NCBI GenBank assembly: GCA_050951605.1
Contig: JBMNJJ010000003.1
Span: 310,001-374,000 of the forward strand
Source: DUTS01 sp050951605
GTDB lineage: Bacteria; Bacillota; Peptococcia; DRI-13; DTU073
Length of the DNA stretch: 64,000 bases
Reading direction: 5' to 3'
The notes under the pieces were generated by a model. The model was not told the origin of the DNA and searched no databases. It saw only the letters and a program-made list of their open reading frames with translations. Of the stretch, positions 1 to 8,757 are shown one piece after another; positions within the stretch are counted from its first letter, which is position 1; every line of letters begins with the position of its first letter. A program made the position numbers and the translations under genes.

Positions 1-1
1 T

Positions 2-784
2 GGAGAGAAAGTTCCTTCGGCGGAACAAGTAATGGCGGGGGAAGATGCTACGGATAGACTTGTAACAAGCAACCGTCGAGGCTGTTTAAATCTTAGAGCA
101 TATAGCGAAAAGAGAGTTTCAATAAAAAATTTAGGGGAAGATGTACGATATAATGTTTTTGTTGTGTTGGAAAGCATAGGAGTAAGTGTTGAGCCTGCAG
201 TAACGAAGTTAACAGTTAGGACAGCGGAGGCTAAATATGGACATATAACCGGCAAAGTAACGGGACCGGGACGAGAAGCACTTAGTGGAGTAACGGTAAA
301 GATAAAATCCGGTTCGGCAGTGCTGATGAATGTAACGACAAAATCAGATGGAACATATAGCATTCGCGATTTAAGACCGGGTACTTATACCTTAGAATTT
401 TCTAAAAAGGGGTATGAGCAAGCGCAAATTACCAATGTAGTAGTGACTGCGAATAAAACAACGTCGTTTGTAAATAAGACTTTGAAGTTAGAAGTTCTAA
501 CCTTAGACACGGCCGATCCTCCAGCGGCAACGGAAAAGGAGGAGTATCCCGGTTATACTTTTACAGCAAGAAACGGCATTTTGCCATATAGTTTTGTTAT
601 AACAGCGGGGGCTTTGCCCGAAGGCATGACTTTAGCGGCAGATGGCAAATTGAGTGGCACTCCCACGAAAAGCGGTAAGTTCACTTTTACGGTAGCAGTA
701 ATTGATAGTGCTAAGTCAGCGGCAACAGATAAACAGAAATTTACTTTGGTGGTAGAAGCGGAACAACCTGTGACAGTTGAATAA
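2..784 (+). CDS. Surface protein with carboxypeptidase-regulatory-like and putative Ig domains (3' part)
   Basis: The frame is open to the window edge, so the true start lies upstream and about 260 C-terminal residues are visible. A carboxypeptidase-regulatory-like beta-sandwich begins near GHITGKVTG and contains the typical SDGTYSIRDLRPGTYTLEFSK pattern split over several strands. It is followed by a putative Ig (He_PIG-type) domain with GALPEGMTLAADGKLSGTPT. Both folds are common in secreted or wall-associated bacterial proteins and give no enzymatic clue. No anchor is visible at the C-terminus; any signal peptide or anchor would be upstream. A terminator follows directly, so this ends its transcription unit. 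Confidence 0.75.
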   Translation, partial: GEKVPSAEQVMAGEDATDRLVTSNRRGCLNLRAYSEKRVSIKNLGEDVRYNVFVVLESIGVSVEPAVTKLTVRTAEAKYGHITGKVTGPGREALSGVTVKIKSGSAVLMNVTTKSDGTYSIRDLRPGTYTLEFSKKGYEQAQITNVVVTANKTTSFVNKTLKLEVLTLDTADPPAATEKEEYPGYTFTARNGILPYSFVITAGALPEGMTLAADGKLSGTPTKSGKFTFTVAVIDSAKSAATDKQKFTLVVEAEQPVTVE

Positions 785-792
785 TAAGTTGA

Positions 793-843
793 AAAAAGAA
801 ACCAGTCTCCTAAAAACTTGAGTTTAGAGGCTGGTTTCTTTAT
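793..843 (+). terminator. Rho-independent terminator
   Basis: AAAGAAACCAG pairs with CTGGTTTCTTT across a loop that itself has CTC/GAG pairing. It separates the surface protein gene from trkA. Confidence 0.8.
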
Positions 844-898
844 AATAATGGCATATAATAAGAAAAGTATTCCTAAAAAATATAAGGAGTTATAATAT

Positions 899-2239
899 AT
901 GCGGGTAATTATTATTGGCGCGGGGAAAACAGGCTTTAATATTGCTAAAATCCTCACTGAAGAAAATTATGATGTAGTGCTTATTGAAAAACAAGAAGAA
1001 CGGGCTCTAAATTTACAAGAACATTTAGATGTAGAGATACTTATTGGTAATGGTGCCAGAAGGTCCATGTTAGAAAAAGCAGGTATCAGGGAAGCCGGTT
1101 TACTTGTTGCGGTTACAGAAAGCGATGAAGTGAATATGATTGCTTGTATGGTGGCTAAAACTTATGGTGTAGCGAAAACTGTAGCTAGGGTAAGAAATCC
1201 GGAATATGCTTATGAAAGTAGGATGAGAAAGGATACTTTCCCCGGTATAGATTTTTTGATTAATCCGGAATTGGTTACGGCGAAAGAAATCGTAAAATTA
1301 ATCGATGTTCCGGAAGCCTTAGATGTAGTTTATTATGCGGAAGGGAAAATACAACTTTTAGAGCTTAAAATCCCGGCAACAGCTCCTGTTGCTCATCATC
1401 AAATTAAAGAGTTAAAGCTAGATTATCCTTTTCTTATTGTGGCAATTGTGCGGAAGGGGGAAATAATTATTCCGCGTGGTGATGAATTTATTTATCCTGA
1501 GGATATAATTTTTGTGTTGGCTAAAACAAAAGAAATGGTTCAGGTGGAAAGATTTTTGGGAACAGAACGAAAAAAGGCGGAACGGGTGATGATTTTAGGC
1601 GGAAATTATGCTAGTTATCAATTGGCAAGAATTTTGGAAAGTAAAAGGTATGCCGTAAAAATTATTGAGAATGATTATAATAAATGTGTAGAAATAGCTA
1701 AAAAGTTGGATAATACAATGGTTTTGTATGGTGATGCTACCGATATTAATTTTTTAACTAATGAAGGAACAGGAGATGCTGATGTTTTTGTTTGTCTAAC
1801 CGATGATGACAAGCTTAATCTTTTGGTAAGCTTAATCGTGAAAAACTTAGGTGTGAAACGGACTATTGCTCAGGTGGGGCGTTCCGATTATATAGCTTTG
1901 ATGGAAAATGTAGGGATAGATGTGGGGATCAGCCCACGGACTCTTACTGCAAATAAAATCTTGCGTTTTATTCATAAGGGACATGATATTATCTCGGTTA
2001 CTTTATTAAGTAATGAAAATGCGGAAATGACGGAATTGCTTATTTCCAAGGACTCTCCAGTTGCTCATAAGAAATTAAAAGATTTAAATTTTCCTGTTGG
2101 TTCATTACTTGGTTCTATTTATAGGAAGAATCAAGTGATTATACCAAAAGGAGAGGATGTTTTAAAACCGGGTGATAGTGTGACCATTTTCGCTTTACCT
2201 GAAGTAGCAACGAAAACTCTAAAATACATCACAGGATAA
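899..2239 (+). CDS. trkA: Trk potassium uptake regulatory subunit TrkA
   Basis: Cytoplasmic NAD(H)-binding subunit that gates the TrkH potassium channel. The protein has 446 residues, close to E. coli TrkA, and shows the duplicated RCK layout: Rossmann motif VIIIGAGKTGFNIA at the N-terminus, a first TrkA-C domain around residues 140-220, a second Rossmann motif MILGGNYASYQLA near 228, and a second TrkA-C domain at the end. AAGGAG lies 9 nt before the ATG. The next gene, trkH, starts 10 nt downstream, so the two subunits are co-transcribed. Confidence 0.95.
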   Translation: MRVIIIGAGKTGFNIAKILTEENYDVVLIEKQEERALNLQEHLDVEILIGNGARRSMLEKAGIREAGLLVAVTESDEVNMIACMVAKTYGVAKTVARVRNPEYAYESRMRKDTFPGIDFLINPELVTAKEIVKLIDVPEALDVVYYAEGKIQLLELKIPATAPVAHHQIKELKLDYPFLIVAIVRKGEIIIPRGDEFIYPEDIIFVLAKTKEMVQVERFLGTERKKAERVMILGGNYASYQLARILESKRYAVKIIENDYNKCVEIAKKLDNTMVLYGDATDINFLTNEGTGDADVFVCLTDDDKLNLLVSLIVKNLGVKRTIAQVGRSDYIALMENVGIDVGISPRTLTANKILRFIHKGHDIISVTLLSNENAEMTELLISKDSPVAHKKLKDLNFPVGSLLGSIYRKNQVIIPKGEDVLKPGDSVTIFALPEVATKTLKYITG

Positions 2240-2249
2240 TGTAGGTGTT

Positions 2250-3704
2250 ATGATGAATTATCAACGAATCGTCTATTCTCTAAGTACAATTTTAATGATT
2301 ATTGGTTTAGCGATGTTTCTTCCACTTTTTTGGTCGTTATATTATGGAGAAGCTGATTTTTATGCCTTGTTATTAGCAGGTAGTATTACTTTTTTGGTGG
2401 GTTTAATTGGTTATAAAAACACTAAACTGGAGGGAAACTTCCTCAACAAAGAGGTTTTTTGTCTTGTTACTATGGGGTGGTTTTTAGCCTCTTTTTTCGG
2501 TTCTTTGCCATATCTATTTGCGGGAACCTTTTCTTCTTTTGCTGATGCCTTTTTTGAAACAATGTCCGGCTTTACAACAACAGGTGCAACTGTTCTAACG
2601 GATATTGAGGCACTTCCTCATGGAATTTTGTTTTGGCGAAGTTTAACACATTGGCTGGGCGGAATGGGAATTATTGTTTTGTTTATTGCCCTTTTCCCCT
2701 CTGTAGGTATTGGGGGTATGCAGATGTTTCAAGCAGAAACACCGGGGGGAAATATGGCGAAAAAGCTTAAGCCACGGATTAGTGAAACAGCGAAGGTTTT
2801 ATGGTCTATTTATTTATTGTTGACTCTTACCGAGACGGTTCTTTTATGTTTGTTGGGTATGCCTCTTTTTGATGCTTTATGTCATGCGTTTGGAACGGTG
2901 GCTACGGGAGGGTTCTCTACTAAAAATGCGAGTATTGGATATTATAATAGTGCCGGGATCCAATGGGTCATTACAATTTTTATGTTTTTGGCCGGAGCTA
3001 ATTTCGCTTTATATTACAAGGCTTTTGCGACAAAAAAACTAGGGGTATATACACGTAATAGTGAATTTAAGTTATATGTTTTTTTTGTACTGGGGGCTAT
3101 TTTTTTAGTAACCAGTAATATTTATGTAGGTAGTGGTAATACTTTAGGTGAGTCTATCCGGCAAGCGGCTTTTCAAGTTGTTTCCATTATAACCACGACT
3201 GGATTTGGTACAGTTGATTTTGCTTTATGGCCTTATTTAGGACAGGCGATTTTGGTTGCTTTAATGTTTATCGGGGGTTGCGCAGGGTCTACAGGTGGAG
3301 GAATTAAAGTTGGTCGAATTTTAGTTTTACTTAAACAAGCTCAATTGGAACTTCAGCGTTCTTTACATCCACGAGCTGTTTTAAATTTAAAAATAGATGG
3401 CAAAAGTATGGCTCAGGAGAATGTAATTAATATTTTACAGTTTTTCTTTCTTTATTTAGTGATTGTGTTTTTAGGAACTATTTTTATGACTGCCGGAGGG
3501 CTTGATTTAGTGACTGCTTTTACTGCGGTGGTTACTAATTTAGGAAATGTTGGTCCGGGCTTGGGTTTAGCAGGACCTACGCAGAATTATAGTTTTCTAT
3601 CCTCTCTAGGGAAATATTTTCTTTCATTTTTAATGCTTTTGGGTAGATTGGAACTTTATACAGTATTGGTTCTTTTTCAGCCTTCTTTTTGGCGTAAAGG
3701 CTAG
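2250..3704 (+). CDS. trkH: Trk potassium transporter membrane subunit TrkH
   Basis: Ion-conducting subunit of the Trk uptake system, 484 residues and strongly hydrophobic. Four pore-loop repeats typical of the superfamily are recognisable: TMSGFTTTGATV, AFGTVATGGFST, IITTTGFGTVDF and VVTNLGNVGPG, each with the selectivity-filter glycine. The GGCAGSTGGGIKVGR motif of the TrkH family is also present. Two adjacent ATG codons could serve as start. It lies directly behind trkA, as expected for a functional pair. Confidence 0.95.
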   Translation: MMNYQRIVYSLSTILMIIGLAMFLPLFWSLYYGEADFYALLLAGSITFLVGLIGYKNTKLEGNFLNKEVFCLVTMGWFLASFFGSLPYLFAGTFSSFADAFFETMSGFTTTGATVLTDIEALPHGILFWRSLTHWLGGMGIIVLFIALFPSVGIGGMQMFQAETPGGNMAKKLKPRISETAKVLWSIYLLLTLTETVLLCLLGMPLFDALCHAFGTVATGGFSTKNASIGYYNSAGIQWVITIFMFLAGANFALYYKAFATKKLGVYTRNSEFKLYVFFVLGAIFLVTSNIYVGSGNTLGESIRQAAFQVVSIITTTGFGTVDFALWPYLGQAILVALMFIGGCAGSTGGGIKVGRILVLLKQAQLELQRSLHPRAVLNLKIDGKSMAQENVINILQFFFLYLVIVFLGTIFMTAGGLDLVTAFTAVVTNLGNVGPGLGLAGPTQNYSFLSSLGKYFLSFLMLLGRLELYTVLVLFQPSFWRKG

Positions 3705-3798
3705 GGTTCTGTTTGCTTTTCTCCTGTAGAAGTTATAAAATATTTAGGTAGTTTTTTGGTTAAAGTATTTTTGTTATTATTTGAGGAGGCAGACATTA

Positions 3799-5625
3799 GT
3801 GCAGTGCAAAAAGATTCGTAATATCGCGATTATCGCTCATGTTGACCATGGCAAAACTTCACTTGTTGATCAGTTATTGGAGCAAGCCGGTGTATTTAGA
3901 GATAATGAACAGGTAGTAGAGAGGGTTCTTGACTCTAATGACTTGGAGCGAGAAAAGGGGATCACAATTTTAGCTAAGAACACGTCTATACAGTATTCCG
4001 GTTATACAATCAATATTGTAGATACACCGGGTCATGCCGATTTTGGCGGTGAAGTAGAGCGGATTATGAAAATGGTAGATGGTGTTTTATTGGTGGTGGA
4101 TGCTTTTGAAGGTTGCATGCCTCAAACGAGGTTTGTTTTGAAAAAAGCTTTGGAACAAAATTTAGTACCTCTTGTGGTTGTTAATAAGATGGATCGGGAA
4201 AATGCTCGACCTTTAGAAGTTGTTGATGAAGTGTTAGATTTGTTTATTGATTTAGGTGTTGATGAGGAAGGATTAGATTTTCCGGTTGTTTACGTGTCGG
4301 CACTTGAAGGATGGGCTTCTTTAGATCCACATCAGCGGGGAGAGAATTTTACTCCTCTTTTTGAAGCTATTCTGCAGAGAATACCTGCTCCTTGTGGCGA
4401 TGTTTCCGGCCCGTTGCAGATGCAAGTAAGTCTTTTAGATTATAATGATTATCTGGGACGAGTGGCTATTGGTAAGGTCAAGAGGGGCGTAATCAGAAAT
4501 GGTGCTTATGTGACGGTAATTAAACGGGACGGGCGGAAAGAAAATTTCCGAATTAGCAAACTTTTTGGTTTTCAAGGTCTTAAACGTGTGGAAATTACTG
4601 AGGGACACGTGGGAGAAATTGTGGCGGTAAGTGGATTGGATGATATTTTTGTGGGTGAGACAATTTGTGATGTCGTTCATTCTGATCCCCTGCCTTTTTT
4701 GAAGATTGATGAGCCTACTTTACAAATGAGTTTTTTGGTTAATGATTCGCCTTTTTCCGGTAAAGATGGTGAGCCGATTACTTCTAGAAAACTAGGTGCT
4801 AGGTTGAAGCGGGAAATGGAAACAGATGTTGCTTTGCGGGTAGAAGATACAGATAGTCCGGAAGTTTTTCTGGTATCCGGTCGTGGTGAATTGCATTTGG
4901 GTATTTTGATCGAAAAGATGCGGAGAGAAGGTTTGGAGTTTCAGGTTTCTAAGCCACGGGTAATTTACAAGCGGGAGCAGGAGACACTATATGAACCTTT
5001 TGAGTATTTACTGTTGGATTTGCCTGAAGATGCTGTTGGCTCTGTTATGGAAAAGTTGGGAAGTCGTAAAGGTGACCTTTTGAATTTGGTGCACCTTGGT
5101 GGGCGGACACGTTTGGAGTATTCTATCCCCGCTCGGGGTTTGGTAGGCTTTAGAACGGAATTTCTTACAGATACACGCGGCTATGGTCTGATGTATCATA
5201 GTTTTGATGGTTATAAACCATATCGGGGAGAAATTAATCGAAGGAAAAATGGAGTGCTCATTGCTTGGGAAACAGGGGTGACGAGAACGTATGGTTTACT
5301 ATCTGCTGAAGGGCGAGGCACACTTTTCGTTACGCCCGGAACGGAAGTTTATGAAGGGATGATTGTGGGGGAAAATAGTCGTGAACAGGACATCGAGGTC
5401 AATGTTTGTAAGGAAAAAGCACTTACGAATATGCGGTCTTCGGTAAAAGATGAAACGATTAAGTTAAAAGGTTCTCGTTCTCTTTCTTTGGAACAATCCC
5501 TTGAATATCTGGAGGATGATGAATACTTGGAAGTAACGCCTCATTTTTTAAGGTTAAGAAAGAAAATCTTGAAAAAAGGAGAAAGAGATAAGTATAAAAA
5601 ACATAGGCAAATTCTCACTGATTAA
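3799..5625 (+). CDS. typA: Translational GTPase TypA/BipA
   Basis: Ribosome-binding GTPase of the EF-G family that acts in 50S assembly and stress adaptation. G1 (AHVDHGKTSL), G2, G3 (DTPGHADF) and G4 (NKMD) motifs are all present, followed by EF-Tu domain 2, an EF-G-type domain III/V and the BipA-specific C-terminal domain. I place the start at the GTG at 3799, because GAGGAGG (3783-3789) is 9 nt upstream; a TTG at 3781 would precede that site. This gives 608 residues, normal for BipA. A weak hairpin with a T-run follows (5648-5676). Confidence 0.95.
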   Translation: MQCKKIRNIAIIAHVDHGKTSLVDQLLEQAGVFRDNEQVVERVLDSNDLEREKGITILAKNTSIQYSGYTINIVDTPGHADFGGEVERIMKMVDGVLLVVDAFEGCMPQTRFVLKKALEQNLVPLVVVNKMDRENARPLEVVDEVLDLFIDLGVDEEGLDFPVVYVSALEGWASLDPHQRGENFTPLFEAILQRIPAPCGDVSGPLQMQVSLLDYNDYLGRVAIGKVKRGVIRNGAYVTVIKRDGRKENFRISKLFGFQGLKRVEITEGHVGEIVAVSGLDDIFVGETICDVVHSDPLPFLKIDEPTLQMSFLVNDSPFSGKDGEPITSRKLGARLKREMETDVALRVEDTDSPEVFLVSGRGELHLGILIEKMRREGLEFQVSKPRVIYKREQETLYEPFEYLLLDLPEDAVGSVMEKLGSRKGDLLNLVHLGGRTRLEYSIPARGLVGFRTEFLTDTRGYGLMYHSFDGYKPYRGEINRRKNGVLIAWETGVTRTYGLLSAEGRGTLFVTPGTEVYEGMIVGENSREQDIEVNVCKEKALTNMRSSVKDETIKLKGSRSLSLEQSLEYLEDDEYLEVTPHFLRLRKKILKKGERDKYKKHRQILTD

Positions 5626-5647
5626 GAGTTAAAATAAAATGAAATGA

Positions 5648-5676
5648 GCCTAGTTCACTGCTTATGCTAGGTTTTT
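5648..5676 (+). terminator. Weak terminator-like hairpin after typA
   Basis: CCTAG pairs with CTAGG over a 13-nt loop, followed by five T. Only a 5-bp stem, so efficiency is doubtful. Confidence 0.4.
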
Positions 5677-5736
5677 AAATAAAAACATGATAGAATAAAA
5701 ACAAAGTTATTTAAAAAATTAAGTTTGGATGTAAAG

Positions 5737-6630
5737 ATGCGAAAAATCATTTGTAAAGCTTACGGGAAAATTAATTTGACCTTAGATGTCTTGGGAAAGA
5801 GAGTTGATGGATATCACGAAATTTTTACTCTTTTTCAAGGGATTAGTCTTTATGATGATGTTTATTTGGCAAAAGGGGATGAGGAAGGTATTTTTTTAAC
5901 CTGTAATCTTTCGGAACTAAGTATGGGACCGGAAAACCTTGCTTATCGTGCTGCACAATTATTAAAAGAAAAATTTCCGCAAATTTCCGGTTTGAAGATA
6001 CATCTTACCAAAAGGATTCCTTTAGCCGCAGGTTTAGCAGGAGGCAGTACAGATGCAGCGGCAGTTTTATGGGGAGTTAATCATTTATATAATCTTCATT
6101 TATCTCCGGAAGAGTTAGGTGAGTTAGGAGCAAGGTTGGGTTCGGATGTACCTTTTTGTTTGTATCCTTTTACGGCAATTGGTACAGGCAGGGGCGAGAA
6201 ACTTAGGGCATGTGGTCCTTGTCCGGAATTATGGATAGTCTTGCTGAAACCTCCCTTTCATGTCTCGACAAAAGAAGTTTATGAACATCTTGCACAAGTA
6301 AAAATTGAGAAAAGACCGGAATTAAATAAAGTTTTACATGGTTTACAAGCCGAAAATAAAAAACAAATCTATTCCTATTTGGGCAATGTTTTAGAGTATT
6401 CTACTTTTGCTTTGTATCCTCAATTAAAAGTTTGGGCGCAAGAAATAGCTGAATTAGGTGCGCGAAAAGTAATCATGTCCGGTAGTGGTCCCTCTCTTTT
6501 GGCTTTTGTGGAGAATAGAAAGGAAGCAGTCCAACTGGCAACTTCCTTTAATAAACCGGGCTGGAAGGTGGAGGTTGTACGTACAATAAATAGAGAAGAC
6601 CTTAGGGGAAGGATGATTGTTGATGAGTGA
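5737..6630 (+). CDS. ispE: 4-diphosphocytidyl-2-C-methyl-D-erythritol kinase
   Basis: GHMP-family kinase that phosphorylates CDP-methylerythritol in the non-mevalonate isoprenoid pathway. The N-terminal KINLTLDVLGKRVDGYHE motif and the ATP-binding PLAAGLAGGSTDAAA loop are diagnostic, as is a C-terminal MSGSGPSLLAF motif. Starting at the ATG at 5737 gives 297 residues; a TTG at 5725 adds four, and the ribosome-binding site is weak in either case. ispD, another gene of the pathway, lies at the far end of this window. The stop overlaps the next gene. Confidence 0.93.
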   Translation: MRKIICKAYGKINLTLDVLGKRVDGYHEIFTLFQGISLYDDVYLAKGDEEGIFLTCNLSELSMGPENLAYRAAQLLKEKFPQISGLKIHLTKRIPLAAGLAGGSTDAAAVLWGVNHLYNLHLSPEELGELGARLGSDVPFCLYPFTAIGTGRGEKLRACGPCPELWIVLLKPPFHVSTKEVYEHLAQVKIEKRPELNKVLHGLQAENKKQIYSYLGNVLEYSTFALYPQLKVWAQEIAELGARKVIMSGSGPSLLAFVENRKEAVQLATSFNKPGWKVEVVRTINREDLRGRMIVDE

Positions 6631-7300
6631 AAGGCGTTTGAATCTGGTAAAATTGGATAACTTCAAACCCTTACGTGATGTTGTTTTTGAAACGATACGG
6701 GAAGCGATTATTAAAGGTGTTTTAAAATCAGGTGAACGTTTGATGGAGAATCAGCTTGCCGAGGAAATGGGAGTAAGTCGTACTCCGGTTCGGGAGGCTA
6801 TTCGTAAGTTAGAGTTGGAAGGATTTGTGGTTGTTATTCCGCGTAAAGGTGCTTATGTTTCGGAAATGTCTTATAAGGACGTGCATGAGATTTATGAAAT
6901 ACGTGCTGCTTTAGAGTCCTTAGCTTGTGGGTTGGCTGCGGAGAGGGCTACGGCTGATGAGATAGAGGAAATGGAGCGGTATCTTGTTGAGGAAAATGAT
7001 TATCTTTATAATGAAGACATTTTGCTTACGGTAAAAACGGATGTTGGTTTACATGAGCTTATTTATAAAGCTACTCGAAATGAAAAAATTATGAGCATCA
7101 CAAGTAATTTAAAGGAACAGATTTATCGTTTGCGTTCTACTTCGATTACTTTGCCGGGGCGGAAGAAAAGGAGTTTATTAGAACATCAGGGGATAGTAGA
7201 AGCTATTTCAGAACGTGAGGTAGAGTTGGCCCAAAGGTTGGGGCAGGAACATATAGAACACGCTGAACAGGCAATGCTCGAACTTTTGCGAAATCAATAA
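6623..7300 (+). CDS. GntR-family (FadR-type) transcriptional regulator
   Basis: DNA-binding regulator with an N-terminal winged helix (residues about 10-75; MGVSRTPVREAIRKLELEG is the recognition region) and an all-helical FCD effector domain (about 85-215), which in this subfamily binds a small carboxylate, often through metal. AAGGA at 6609-6613 supports the ATG at 6623, which overlaps the ispE stop by 8 nt. This gene sits between ispE and a nucleotidyltransferase gene. Its ligand and targets cannot be read from the sequence. Confidence 0.9.
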   Translation: MSERRLNLVKLDNFKPLRDVVFETIREAIIKGVLKSGERLMENQLAEEMGVSRTPVREAIRKLELEGFVVVIPRKGAYVSEMSYKDVHEIYEIRAALESLACGLAAERATADEIEEMERYLVEENDYLYNEDILLTVKTDVGLHELIYKATRNEKIMSITSNLKEQIYRLRSTSITLPGRKKRSLLEHQGIVEAISEREVELAQRLGQEHIEHAEQAMLELLRNQ

Positions 7301-7329
7301 GTATTAGATGATGGTTGAGGGGAGTTTAG

Positions 7330-8091
7330 ATGACTGTAGCTCTTGTTTTAGCAGGAGGTCTTAAACCTGAATTAGTTACACAACAGCATGTAATTGTTGA
7401 GGAGGCATTAATTCGTATTGGTAATCGTTACATGGTGGAATATGTGGTTGATGCGTTACAGGGCTCACCATATATTAAAGAAATTATTGTTGCCGGTCCT
7501 TTGCAGGAATTAGGAAAGATTTATAAGCACTCTTCTTCTGTGAAAATTATTGGGAATGGGGAGACAACAATCCAAAGTTTTATTCATGCTTTTCAGTTAA
7601 CACCTCCTGATACCAGACAAATTTTAGCAGTAACCAGTGACCTTCCGTTACTGACAACAGAGGCTGTAAATCATTTTTTACAGATATGTCAGGACTTAGA
7701 GGGTGATTTTTTTTATCCCATAATCAGACGTGAAGTTAATGAAGACAAATATCCCGGGGTAAAAAGGACTTATGTACATTTAAAAGAGGGTGTCTTTACC
7801 GGAGGCAATTTATTGTTGGTAAAACCTCAAGTTGTGGAAAAATGTGTACGTGAAGCTGAAGAATTGGTGCGGTTAAGAAAAAAACCTCTTTCTTTGGCAG
7901 CTCATCTTAGTTGGAAATTATTATTGTTTTATTTATTTAGACGGCTTTCGATTAAAGATGCAGAAAAAGAGGTTTCGAGGTTGCTTGGTGGCGTAAAAGG
8001 TGTAGGTGTGATTTCACCTTATCCGGAAATCGGTATTGATGTAGACAAACTTAGTGATTTAGTGTTAGTAGAAAAGGTATTATGTTCTTAA
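7330..8091 (+). CDS. MobA-like NTP transferase domain protein
   Basis: The N-terminal VALVLAGG motif and the following TSDLPLLT segment (metal-binding Asp) match the nucleotidyltransferase fold of the MobA/GlmU/IspD group. The protein has 253 residues. The C-terminal half (FTGGNLLLVKP, then a helical stretch rich in Lys/Arg) differs from MobA proper, so the substrate is unknown. GAGGGGAG precedes the ATG. It is likely co-transcribed with the GntR gene 29 nt upstream. Confidence 0.75.
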   Translation: MTVALVLAGGLKPELVTQQHVIVEEALIRIGNRYMVEYVVDALQGSPYIKEIIVAGPLQELGKIYKHSSSVKIIGNGETTIQSFIHAFQLTPPDTRQILAVTSDLPLLTTEAVNHFLQICQDLEGDFFYPIIRREVNEDKYPGVKRTYVHLKEGVFTGGNLLLVKPQVVEKCVREAEELVRLRKKPLSLAAHLSWKLLLFYLFRRLSIKDAEKEVSRLLGGVKGVGVISPYPEIGIDVDKLSDLVLVEKVLCS

Positions 8092-8203
8092 AAAAATAAT
8101 AAAGCCGTAAAATGTGATAACTATATTTTTTAGGAAGAACAGCAGACTAAATATAGGTAAAAGTAAAAAAAAAACTAAATTATGGGAAATTTCTCAAAGA
8201 AAA

Positions 8204-8230
8204 GCAGGAAATATTATTTTTATGACGAAT
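8204..8230 (+). promoter_or_regulatory. SigH-type promoter of spoVG
   Basis: AGGAAAT (8206-8212) is followed after 14 nt by GAAT (8227-8230). The classical B. subtilis spoVG SigH promoter has the same order (AGGATTT, 14 nt, GAAT). It lies 56 nt before the spoVG start. This is a match to a known consensus; no transcript data are available. Confidence 0.65.
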
Positions 8231-8285
8231 AAGACTAAGACAAATAAGGCTAATTAGTTAGTTCGGGGGAAGGTGGTGAGTTAGT

Positions 8286-8543
8286 TTGGTAAATATTACG
8301 GATATACGGATTAGGAAAATAAATTATGAAGGTAGGATGAAAGCAGTTGTGTCCATTACTTTTGATGATTCTTTTGTAGTTCATGACATTAAAGTAGTAG
8401 AAGGTAACAATGGCTTATTTGTGGCGATGCCTAGTAGAAAAATGCCAGATGGAGAATATAGGGATATTGCCCATCCTATTTCTTCTGATGCTCGAGAAGT
8501 TATTCAATCGGCTGTTTTAAAAGCGTATGAGGAAGCAATTTAA
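8286..8543 (+). CDS. spoVG: Septation / global RNA-binding regulator SpoVG
   Basis: Small (85 residues) conserved nucleic-acid-binding protein that in Bacillus affects asymmetric septation and in other Firmicutes virulence and cell-wall genes. ITDIRIRKI...[22 protein letters not shown] with [21 protein letters not shown] is the family signature, split here for length. The start is TTG, with AAGGTGG 8 nt upstream. It is monocistronic: a SigH-like promoter in front and a strong terminator behind. Confidence 0.95.
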   Translation: MVNITDIRIRKINYEGRMKAVVSITFDDSFVVHDIKVVEGNNGLFVAMPSRKMPDGEYRDIAHPISSDAREVIQSAVLKAYEEAI

Positions 8544-8578
8544 GTAAAATTATGATATTAATTAGCATGTAAAAAACA

Positions 8579-8623
8579 AATTGAAAAAGGGGAGCTTATT
8601 GTAAAGCTCCTTTTTCAATTTTT
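8579..8623 (+). terminator. Rho-independent terminator of spoVG
   Basis: A long stem, TTGAAAAAGGGGAGCTT against AAGCTCCTTTTTCAA with a small bulge, is followed by further T residues. Confidence 0.85.
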
Positions 8624-8757
8624 ATAAAAAGGCATTGCCAAGAAGATGACGTAAGGGGTATATTTATGATATAAATATAATATAACGGTATCTAATTATA
8701 TTTAATAAAAGATAGTGTTTATTGTTTTTGTTTTCGGGAAAAAGGAGGGTTTTAGGG